In this document: positions 54,839-64,000 of the stretch, piece by piece
Layout of the letters: every line of letters starts with the position of its first letter
Numbering within the stretch: the stretch's first letter is position 1
Assembly (NCBI GenBank): GCA_033439255.1
Contig: CM065879.1
Location: 2,460,501-2,524,500 of the forward strand
Origin: Hericium rajendrae
Taxonomy: Eukaryota; Basidiomycota; Agaricomycetes; Russulales; Hericiaceae
Reading direction: 5' to 3'
Length of the DNA: 64,000 nt
Made by a program: the position numbers and the translations under genes
The notes under the pieces: model-generated
Told to the model about the DNA's origin: nothing
The model's database searches: none
What the model saw: only the letters and a program-made list of their open reading frames with translations

Positions 54839-55345
54839 TTTATACAGCTAGACACTTTAAGCATCAAGTACTGATTTCTGGACACTTGCACCAGGGAGGC
54901 TGGCATGCCACTCCAGCTTCGTGGTCTGCAGATTTCAATATCCTGCGATGATAAACAGCTTCCTCAGTTTCAAGTGGAGCAAGATGGTGACAATTCAATC
55001 TTCTGTTATATCCCGAGTGAGGCAGGAAAGGTACATGGATATCAATTCTTTTGCTGATCAGGCCTTTATAATTGAGTTTACAACTGGTGGGTTTGACCAG
55101 TCAGATATAAAAGTTTTCATTTCCATTGATGGAACACTCGCGGGCAACTGCAAGGCTCACCTTGAGTGTTTGGAAGACAGCATCATTGCAGAGGCCAAGG
55201 GCAAAGAAGACAGTTCTACTATGTGTCTATTTATTTTTGCTGCTGTTCACACACATGGTCAGCCCAGTCTACCTCAGCTAGCCTTTCAGCTAGTGAAAAT
55301 CTGTTTACAATATTCATCTCTAGAAGGAAAGGCATCCTGAAATCA
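54839..55345 (+). pseudogene. DUF7918-like remnant 2
   Basis: Better preserved: MPLQLRGLQISISCDDKQLP, QFQVEQDGDNSIFCYIPSEA, GKVHGYQF, then in a shifted frame DQAFIIEFTTGGFDQSDIKV and FISIDGTLAGNCKAHLECL. At least one frame change and several stops. Together with remnant 1 it forms a tandem pair about 780 bp apart, so the gene was duplicated before decay. Confidence 0.45.
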
Positions 55346-56700
55346 TGATCTCTCACAGCTAGGCACAGTGAAGATCAAAATCTGCCATGTCAACGAGCAT
55401 GATAGACCTTGCAAATATTACAAACCTTACAACCTAACCATTGGCAGTTTTTTTCCCTCAGAACTTCATGTTTCGGAGACAAAAAAGCTTACAGGGTACA
55501 ATTATAGCATGTACGCCTGCTTCACAGTTCAATGCTCATCTATATATAAGTTATCTCCTCACACTTCACTCATATGACTGTCAATAGTCTAGGAGAACCT
55601 GTCAAGGCCACTTATTGAGGGTTACAATTCAATTTCACTAAAATTGATACTGCCGATGATCCTTTCTGTGTCTTCTGATTCCGATACATGCCTCGAGGTC
55701 AGTTTTCTCTCTTTTGAATTTTAGCATAGCTCATCACACAAATCCATAGAAATGTGCGAGAGGAATAATACCAGGCAGTGCTCTGCTGTCATCGTACAAG
55801 GTAACCATTGGTATGTGCATTGTGTACAGAGGCAGTTGTATGTGCAGTGTGCATGCTTTCACCTAACAACACACGAAACCATTTGTGTATGGTCTGATCG
55901 TACACAAAGATACCATGCATGTGCTTTATGTCAAAGAAATATTCAGAGCTACAGTGGCAGTATTCAAATTATTTGGAGGAGATCTTGTTCAGAGGGGAGA
56001 TGCAATTTGAACAGCAGAAAATTATTCATTTATTGCTTCTCCTCTATGGCTAGTCAATGCATAGTGTTTATCTACATTCAATATACATCCTCACAGAGTT
56101 TCCAGACAATATGACATGTTCTCACTTTGATTGCCCTCTGCTACCTCCTCGAGGAGGTGACTTCTACCGCACATTTGTGTGTGGTCCGATTGCACTCAAA
56201 CTTACCGTACATGTGCTTTGCGTATGTTAGATTAGACATGGAAAGTCTCAGAGTCATATCAGCAATATTCAAATTCTTTGAGAAAGGTCTTGTTCAAGGG
56301 GGTACACACTTTGAACAGTCAATGTCAGGGGCAGAATTGAATGCATGCTCATGCAGTGCTCATCATCCAGACCACCTCTAATAGGTCTCTCTTTTTACCA
56401 GCCTTCATACATATGATGCTGTCATCACACGGGGTAACCATTCGTATGTGCATGGTGTGAAGGGGCAGTTGTATGTGTAGTGCCCATGTTTTCACCTAAC
56501 AATGCACAAAACATACAAGACGTGACAGAGCTGGCACTCCGCCAGTCTTGGTCAAGGTTAGAGTTGATATTCATATTCCGTTTTGGAAGAGCAGGGTTCA
56601 TGTGCATATTCAGTCGCATTTGGACGAAACGTATTACAGAAGCAACATCTACACGATTTGGTACGAAAATATATAGAATTCTAGGGGGGGCCAATTTAAA
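55346..56700. other. AT-rich, with a diverged ~305 bp repeat unit
   Basis: Units related to the tandem family lie at about 55860-56300 (anchors CATCCTCACAGAGTTTCC at 56089 and TTGCCCTCTGCTACCTCC). No gene recognised. Confidence 0.45.
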
Positions 56701-58014
56701 AGTTTCTCCAATTTTCTAACACCCCTTCGATTGTAGTCATCTCAGAAATCATGATCTTGTACTTACTCTCGACCTCCACGATCGCCCGTATGAAACAAAC
56801 TGGGCACTTATACCATAATGTGTGTCTCGGTCAGAAGCACGAGAGAAAAAGGAGATGGCGAGACACACAATGCATCCTCAAATAGTCCTCCGCAATGTGG
56901 CTCGCCGTCTCACGGTCGTTCCACCTTGAGCGCGCGCACGACACCAGGAGCACTACGCATGGCATAGTACTGCGGCTGCTCAGGTCTCAAAGGTATACAG
57001 ATACAAATGCACGCACCTCGTCCAGAGCAAACCAGGGGCATAAATGGGCACAGTGACTAATCCTTCTGCGCCTTCCCATGCGTGGGAAGGCGAGGTACTC
57101 CATACTCAACACAGAGTGAATCTTGTGTCTGGACGTGCTGATGTGGTACAGCCGCGAGATCGAAGCGTCAAGCGCGAAGACGTCCGTCATGCTCTGAACG
57201 AATTGTCGCGCTGCGGGACCACGTCGATGGCATTATCACGTTCGTCTCGTCAACAATGAACGCGAGCGAGGACGCGGTATGCGGGATGCAGTGCCAGATC
57301 TTGCACTACATGATAACGTGCGTGCCATATGCGAGATCGGCACTGATTCTATGCATTCATCACGATGGCGGGCAGAATGCTTGCCTGCATGCAGATGTGA
57401 GCTTCGCTTATATGCAAGGATAGGTTATGGGTACCTGCAATCAGTCTCGAAATACAGAGATCCTACAGCCCCACATAGCAAACCAATCAGCACAGAAAAA
57501 CAACACGACAACGCCCTTCACACGACCTCTTGGAGAGGATGCCTGCTCAGAGCACACTGCGCCCCTCGATGATCGTGCACTATGCGTCGCACACAGCCTG
57601 GTCGGACGTCACCAGCAGGCGATGGGAACACGTGCTGGTTGTATAGTAGGAAGTGTGACAGCATAATGGTCATGGAAGAGAATGCACTGCTGACTTACCG
57701 TGATTTTAAAGTCGATGCGGGCACACAATGCATGCATTAATAAGCATATTCAGTAGTGGAAAATATATGTCATATCTGAGTGCGGGATGACGTTCAATCT
57801 ACAACGACACTTCTCGGAAGATGGAGTAGTCTATAGACTGCGCAGCAGAGTGTACAACCACATGTGAGACTTTTTGAGCAAACAGGAAGAGACGTGTGAA
57901 AGAGACTACAACCAAACATGTACAATTGCTGCACAGCATACTCAGCAATAGTAGAGGAATAGAGGAATCAATAAATGGCCCTTTCAAGCAAGATCATCTA
58001 CTGTCTTGCACAGC
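56701..58014. other. No gene recognised
   Basis: Mixed base content and short open frames on both strands (such as minus 56987-57190) without family resemblance. A decayed gene cannot be excluded. Confidence 0.35.
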
Positions 58015-58860
58015 CTACAATTCGCTGTCCATTTGCTCATCGAAACACTCATCCAGTCCCTTCTGCGCTCCCTTCTGCATTGCCACTAGTGCCAATTCTG
58101 TGTCCTTCAAGTTTCCCAATGACTCCCATAGCTGTCGTGCAACATCACCAGTAAACCAATGGTCCTCTCCAAGGCGGCAAAGCACACCCTGTAGGCTCTC
58201 CTTGACGGCAAGTCTGAGATCATCAGGCACTGCAGCCAGCCGGAGCATGTCTGCGTCCGAAACGATGGGTGCAACGATCGTTGCTGGCATGTTGCCATGA
58301 GCTTTGCTAGATTCGATCAAGGCAGACGTCATCCGCTGTGACCCATGCACTGTCGGCATAGGTATTTGATCATTTACATCCTGATTTTTGCTCTTTTGCA
58401 CCTTCTTTCGAGAGTTAGAGGATGCAAAAGCAAGACACAGACACGCACTGGCTGAGAAGCACTTATTCTCCCGCTATTCTCCCTTTTTTTCACAGCCTTG
58501 ACAGGTTGCGACGCTCTTTACATCATCTTTTCTGCTGAAACATTCTCAAAGTCACAATCTCTTATGTGGGTCAGCCAAACTAACAACTCTGAGGACAATG
58601 ATGCCTTACATTGTAAGCACTTCTGTCTCAGTGGTGGGTATTTCTATCCAGCTGGCAAGGCCTATACCCTGCGCCCTAGATGCGAGGTATATCCCATCAA
58701 AAATGAGGCAGCACAGCCACAGATTGTCTGAATCGCTGAAGGCATCTACGCTTCGGCCAAGAACCAGGTTCTCAATGCCCAGAGTAAGGAGTTTCGCCAC
58801 CTCCATCGCTGCCTCACTGAGTTGATCAACCTCTCGAATGGTCAGCACCTTACCCAACAC
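58015..58860 (-). pseudogene. Unknown gene fragment cut by copy E
   Basis: Two open pieces on the minus strand. 58606-58860 reads REVDQLSEAAMEVAKLLTLG and IENLVLGRSVDAFSDSDNLW. 58015-58401 reads MLRLAAVPDDLRLAVKESLQ and DHWFTGDVARQLWESLG, after a Lys-rich SRKKVQKSKNQD. Stops lie between them (about 58400-58605). They may be one old gene. I do not recognise it. The upper edge abuts copy E near 58850. Confidence 0.4.
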
Positions 58861-60786
58861 TATCTAACTAGTCAATGGAGGTCCTGAGTAGACCTCATGC
58901 CCTTCCAATCCTTGTGCATTGTGTGTGCGCAGGAACAGGCATGTGCTCACCCAGCCATGGCGTACATGGGCAGCATGGCACAGCGGGATGCGCAGATCCC
59001 GCGTGGCCCTACACTGCATGGCCGTGCACCATGTGAGGCAGTGTGAGATGTCATGTGGGGATCGTGGGGCCATGCGCAACATGATGTGGTCATGCGAAGC
59101 TGTCTGCGGATGGGGCATCGATGGGCAGGATGGGATATGCGGATCATGCGTGGCCATGCGCGAGCTGGCGTGGCCATGCACCATCGTGCGCGGCCCTGCA
59201 TGAGCTGGTGCGGTCATGCGCGCCATACCATATGTGCACGGGTCGGGGTGACAATGTAGGAGGCAGGGCATCAGCGCACGTGTTGTGCACGAGGCAAGGT
59301 GGGGTGCCCGAGTCATGTGTGGCTGTGTACAAGCTTGCGTGGCCGTGTATGAGCTTGCATGGCTGTGCGCGGAGGGAGGCAGTCATTTGAGGAGCGTACA
59401 TCTGAAAAAATGGTATTTTATATAGCTGCAGGTTAAGTCATGGGTGCTATTATTGAGCTATGAGAGCTATGTAGTTTGCTTATCCAGCTATGTAGAGCTA
59501 TGAGAGCTTCCATAGCTTCCATAGCTATTGGTGTCAGTTATATAGTCTTACTATAGCTTTCATAGCCAGCAGTTTGAAATATATAGTACTATCATACTTA
59601 GTAAGGTGAGCTATGAATACTATTAGTACTATTAGTACTATGTCAAGTCACCCAGGTACTTAGATGCAAAATATTTAAAGTCAAAATTACTTATATTCAG
59701 TATAATTCTACTACAGAACAAGTACACTACAAGTACAAATACCGCAGGCATGCACGGCATGTACAGGTAGGGCCGCGCACAGGGACAAGTGCACTGATGG
59801 AGTGTGACAAGGTGCACACATCCATGAGGCGCGGCGCGGCGTGGCAATCGTGGACAATGCGGCAGTCAGGTGTGAAGAGCGGCAGGCCCGTGCAAGAGGC
59901 GCACGGGGGGGAGTGAGGGACGGCAAGATATCGGTGGGTGTTAGGTGCCGCATTCAGGGCAGGGGCGCGCGCGCGAGGTGTGGAGGCCAGGCATGGGGTG
60001 TCGAAGGCGGCGCGAGGCAGGGGCTGGCAACGGGCCCATGTGCAAGGCACGGGAGGTGAGCATGCGGGGCAGGCGCAACGTGGCAGAGCCCATGCGCGGC
60101 GTGGCAGGCCCACGCCGGAGGCGAGGTGCTGGGGACGTGCAATGCGCGGCGGGCATGTGCGAGATGTCGGCAGGCTGCGCAAGGCCCGCGCGTGACTCGC
60201 GGGGTGGCGCAAGGCACACAGTGGGCGCACAAGGCCCGTGGGGTGTGCGCGAGGCTCCTCGTTCGTGGCTCCAGTCGTGCGTGTGCTGACCTGACCGTAC
60301 ACAAGGGCGCGGGCATGGTCGCGGGCCGTGTCCATCCGTTCGTGCACTGGTGCGGACGTGCGGGGCTGCCCGTGCACCTATGAGGCCGTGCGCGGGCAAA
60401 TCGGGTGCACTGGCAGCCGTATGCAGGCATTGCAGCAATGCACGGTGCCGGTGATGTGTCGTGTGTGGCGAGGGCGCGTGGTGGAGTAGGCCCAGAGGTC
60501 ACGTCGCAAGACCTAGGATAGTGGTGAGATGGGGAATGTGCTACTACATGCTGGCAGCTAACTACTCGAATGATGACTAAGCATCAGGGAAACTCCCGCA
60601 GATCACGTGCTCTATGGCAGTAGGGACCCCCTTGGTCCCTACTCCAGCGGATGGCGACGAGATGGGGCGGGGTGTGGACGGGCAGCGACAGGGAGACGGG
60701 GACGGGGATGGAGTGAGCAGGACGGTGGGCGCGGGCTGTTGGAGCCACACAGTGATGCGCAGGAGGCAGAGCGAGGCACGCTGAAC

Positions 60787-60814
60787 GAGTCTCATTGTCG
60801 TGGCAACGAGACTT
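60787..60814. promoter_or_regulatory. RFX/Crt1-like X-box palindrome, copy D
   Basis: ATTGTC-GT-GGCAAC core: the right half-site is intact and the left has two changes. Outer arms GAGTCTC/GAGACT are kept. Confidence 0.45.
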
Positions 60815-60935
60815 GATGACATCGTCGTCTGCGTTGTCGAGGGAGTGGGGCAGGTAGGATGTGGTGAGCGTTGGCGCGGAGTATCGTAACGTGTCGTGCA
60901 GAGGTGGAGGCGATTGGCCTGAAGGCAGAGAAAAC

Positions 60936-61014
60936 GAGTATCACTCGTGCAGAGCATGAGCGATACTCATTTTATTAGCACGATACAAAAATAGAAAAGA
61001 CCATGCATACTTAC
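60936..61014 (-). other. Copy D hairpin and mini-intron
   Basis: Minus strand: CAG|GTAAGTAT from 61014, GCTAAT branch site, acceptor ATGAG at 60966 (49 bp), then an imperfect hairpin TATCGCTCATGC/GCACGAGTGATA (60936-60968). Confidence 0.6.
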
Positions 61015-61410
61015 CTGAAAGCCCTCAGCCCAGTTCTAAGCCCTCCTGACCGTGAGGCGACGCGAAGCGTCGAGTGTGTGGAGAGGGAGGTACGGGGTTG
61101 GAGACGAGAGAGGAGGGAGTGATGAGGTTGAAAGCACAAGTCGCGCTTCAGCCACAGGACTCGACTTGCGCGGTTGAGTTCTTTTGAGCAGAACAAATTG
61201 AATAAATCAATTTTAAATCAGAAAAAAAGACTGGTGTTACAGAATGTACATAGGCCAACATAACATGAGAAATGATCCTAGATACTGTACCGTAGGCCAC
61301 TGACCAGTGACAACAACTTACTCAGATCTGGCACTTAGCCTCTGTTGCAAAGCCCGGCAACCTTCGGCCCGGCGCTCGGCAGCCACGTTTCGGGCCCCGC
61401 TCGCAACGCC

Positions 61411-61418
61411 TATATAAG
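61411..61418 (+). promoter_or_regulatory. TATA box of copy D leader unit
   Basis: TATATAAG followed by GCATGCACGACGCGC, as in the other copies. Confidence 0.6.
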
Positions 61419-62833
61419 GCATGCACGACGCGCATTGCCTCTTGCTCTTGAACCCCCACTATCCCTTGCCACATTGATGCATTTGTCGTCGTTGTTTCTC
61501 GCTCGCCGTCGTTTGCTTGCTCCTCATTGTCGTTTGCTCGCTCCTCGTCATCATTTGCTCGCTCCTCATCGTTGTTTGATTACTCGTCATCATTATTCTC
61601 TTCGTTGTTAAGGTAAGTTCTCATTCTTAATTATCTTATAACGTATATACTAATGTCTTTATACTTATTACAGTACTATTGTAGTCTTAATGGGTAAATT
61701 TTATTATATCTTATACTAATGTCTTTAAATTGTCTTGTAGATTTTCGCTTTTTTGTTAGTTTGGTGAGTCTTCATGTGTTATCTTTATTATCTTCTAATA
61801 GTCATGTCTTTTCTTATTTATATTTATCTTATCTTATATTTTGTTATCTAATCTAATCTAATCTATTTCTATGAAAAATAAATAGTTTGTATTAGATATT
61901 TTTATAGTTGTTTGTATAGTTTGATTAGTTTGTATTATTGCTATATAATGTTTAATAAGATACAATTGACTTACTTCTATGGTTAGTTTTATTGTGCTAT
62001 AATATTTTTATTTTATATGTCAAATTTTAAAATAATTTAGAGAGATGAACTATAGTGTAAAAAGTTGACATAGCCTTGAGAATCTGAGATAACATAAATA
62101 GTATTCATATAGTCTATGGTATAAATAGTATATATATTATGTATAGTTAGCATAGCTTGTATAGCTATTTTATACTATGATATCTATACCTTATAGTAAG
62201 GTAGCTATGATAGCTATGATAGCTCTCTATAGCTTTCTTATTTGGCTCTATAGCTCTATATAGATGAGCCTTAAGCTATATAGAGGTATGAAGAAAAGGA
62301 GACAGCTATGGAGCTATTAGAACTATGTAGTCAATATAGTCATATATAGCTCTAGCAATTTTCTCAGATGTACACGGACTCGTGCTGTCATGCGGGCCCT
62401 GTTCGTGTGCACAGAGTGAGGTAGTCGTGAGCCGCGGGATGCACAGGATGGGACGGGGTGTGCCAGTCTTGCGTGACCCTACACGCACTCATGTGGACCC
62501 GCATGGACCTGCGTGGTCATGTGCTTGCATGTGAGAGCTGGCGCAGATGGTACCCGTGCCATTCGGGCATGCGAGCATGTATGCATGCAAGTCGGAGCCT
62601 CGCGCAAGTGGGCACCATGTGCTGCCATGCGCGTGCTGGCTGGGCCATTCGCGGGCGTACGCCTAGCCACATGTCGTGGCCCGAGTGTGTTGTCGATGGC
62701 ACGAAGGTGATGGTGGGCAGACAGATGAGGGCCTTGTGAGGGCCTTGTGAGATGATGGGCCTGCACGAACCTGTTGAGGACGTGCGGGATTTGTTGAGGC
62801 GATACAAGGGCAGGAGGCCGGGGGAACGACGTG

Positions 62834-62865
62834 TCGCACCTCATTGCCATGGCAACGAGGCACGA
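62834..62865. promoter_or_regulatory. RFX/Crt1-like X-box palindrome, copy E
   Basis: TTGCC-AT-GGCAA core, one base from the classic GTTGCC-AT-GGCAAC. The outer arms TCGCACCTC/GAGGCACGA show a changed but still partly paired sequence. Confidence 0.55.
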
Positions 62866-62984
62866 CAACGTGAACACGGACAGTGTTGTCAGGGCGATGG
62901 GACTGCGACGGGCTCATGGATGTGGGTGCGGGGTGTTGAAGGTGATGGGGACATGGTGCGTGCAGTTGCAAGAATGAAAGCACA

Positions 62985-63058
62985 AGTATCGCTCGGTGAA
63001 CGAGCGATACTCGCTGTGTTAGTATAAGAAACGAATGAAAGAGAGTTTTTTTACTTAC
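62985..63058 (-). other. Copy E hairpin and mini-intron
   Basis: Minus strand: TAG|GTAAGTAA from 63058, TACTAAC branch site, acceptor GCGAG at 63010 (49 bp), then AGTATCGCTCG, 5-base loop and its perfect complement (62985-63011). Confidence 0.65.
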
Positions 63059-63438
63059 CTATTAGCCTCTCAAGCTGTCCACTAAGCCTTCCCGAGTCTT
63101 GAAGATGCCATGTGTATGGAGAGAGACAGAGACGAAGGAGGAGATGGAGGGAGTGTTGCAAAGACACAAGTCACGCAACGACTTCAGCCACAGCAGCATT
63201 CGACTCTCATGTTTAGCGGTTTCGACTCTAACAAATCAAATAAAATCCATTTAATTCACAAAAAATGTGAGAAGATATAGCACACCGGTAGAAATATAAT
63301 GAATGGACCATCTATGTAATTACTGTACAACACACTTGTAGGTATCAAAATCCACTTAGTAGAATCTAACGGCCAGCCTCTGGCACGATGCCCGGCCTGG
63401 TCTCGGCAAGCTACATTTGACACTCCGATTGCCACATC

Positions 63439-63446
63439 TATATAAG
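63439..63446 (+). promoter_or_regulatory. TATA box of copy E leader unit
   Basis: TATATAAG followed by ATATGCACGATGTGC. Confidence 0.55.
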
Positions 63447-64000
63447 ATATGCACGATGTGCTGTCTCTCTCTCTTCCCTACCACTACCATCCCTCGTTTT
63501 TCGTCGCTCTCTCTTCTTCTGCTTCAACTTTTTAATGTTCGGTAAGTTTTATATTGTTGCTATATTATTTTATTGTTCACTAACCCTACTGTTCTTTGTA
63601 GACTTTTATATCTTTGCTTTATTATCTTAAGTAAGTCTTATGTTTTTCTGTATCTGTATCTTGTATACTAATTTGTTGACTTTGCCTTTAGATTATTTTT
63701 GCTTTTTCTTGTCTGTGGAGTAAGTCTTATCTTATCTTTTTTTGTCTATGTTTTATCTTTAAGTTCTATCTTATCTTTAAGTTCTATCTTATCTTTAAGT
63801 TCTATCTTATCTTATCTTTGTATCTTATCTTATCTTTGTATGTTTTGTTGTCTTATCTTGAAGTGTTGATCTTTACAGTGTATCATAGATGTGTAGTGTT
63901 TGTAGCTTTGTACTAAATGTGCTGTAATTTAATATTGTTTGAAATATAATGCTTTTAAATTTTCGATGTTTTAAATGTTATAGATGCAACAAGATTCAAA

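Larger units (their letters stand above)
59399..62370 (+). mobile_element. CATCTG element, copy D (inside copy E)
   Basis: Complete at 2972 bp. End B starts CATCTGAAAAA at 59399, end A finishes TTTTCTCAGATG at 62370, with TA on both sides (59397-59398, 62371-62372). Subterminal arrays lie at 59420-59640 and 62090-62350. The GC-rich arm is at 59740-60780, the X-box at 60787-60814, the hairpin at 60936-60968 and the TATA box at 61411-61418. The leader has a ~20 bp tandem repeat (GTTTGCTCGCTCCTC, 61497-61590), a donor AAG|GTAAGT near 61613, and a tiny exon ATTTTCGCTTTTTTG (about 61741-61763) followed by GTGAGT. Confidence 0.87.
58850..64000 (+). mobile_element. CATCTG element, copy E (left end lost, right end beyond window, split by copy D)
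   Basis: From about 58850 the sequence matches the inner arm of copy A read in reverse (ACACTATCTAA, then GGTCCTGAGTAGACC against GGTCCTGGGAGAGACC), but end B is missing. Copy D interrupts the GC-rich arm at 59399-62370, flanked by TA. The arm resumes at 62371. X-box 62834-62865, hairpin 62985-63011, mini-intron 63010-63058, TATA 63439-63446, first donor TTCG|GTAAGT near 63542, and small exons near 63603-63630 and 63694-63720. End A must lie past 64000. A tandem AAGTTCTATCTTATCTTT repeat lies at about 63770-63840. Confidence 0.75.

Overview
The window looks like one piece of a mushroom-forming basidiomycete (Agaricomycetes) genome. Host genes are broken by many introns of about 45-60 bp with GTRNGT donors and CTAAY/CTGAY branch sites. 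The gene set fits too: Atg1 kinase, F-box, HNH nuclease, capsule-type CAP59/CAP64 relatives and an NLR-type NTPase remnant. So do the large Ty3/Gypsy element and dense nested repeats.

Layout. 1-18 kb is a nest of mobile DNA. A pogo/Tigger-like transposase tail (1-275 and 18029-18106) is split by a 2.8 kb element (copy A, 276-18026). Copy A is split by a second copy of the same element (copy B, 1094-16008). Copy B is split by a 12.1 kb Ty3/Gypsy LTR retrotransposon (3235-15331). 18.4-19.3 kb is a decayed NLR NTPase gene. 19.6-41.1 kb is a gene-rich island: atg1 (-) head to head with a Tag1-like vacuolar membrane protein (+), an F-box gene, ribosomal protein eL34, a four-span membrane protein, a small unknown gene head to head with an HNH nuclease gene, and a CAP59-type glycosyltransferase head to head with a CAP64-type SGNH protein. 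41-58 kb is AT-rich and repeat-rich: a 1.3 kb direct duplication, ~305 bp tandem repeats, a 7-bp repeat array, DUF7918-like remnants, and a many-exon gene of unknown function (with a ParB-like GNHR motif) split by copy C. 58.8-64 kb holds copy D nested inside copy E.

The most interesting item is the element present five times (A-E; the name 'CATCTG element' is mine). It is about 2.6-3.0 kb, has terminal inverted repeats starting CATCTGAGAAA, makes 2-bp target duplications (CA, AG, TT, TA in A-D) and has subterminal arrays of TAGCTATGATAGC-like motifs. It has no recognisable transposase. All copies share a two-way promoter region, a 47-49 bp intron followed at once by a hairpin, a GTTGCC-NN-GGCAAC palindrome that looks like an RFX/Crt1 X-box, and a leader with tiny TTTTCGCTTTTT exons. 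It looks like a non-autonomous DNA transposon carrying a ready-made promoter, spliced leaders and a DNA-damage-type operator. Removing copy C or copy A plus one 2-bp duplicate rejoins the interrupted host reading frames exactly.

Limits: intron and exon calls are by eye, homology calls come from memory of families, and no alignment or search was run.
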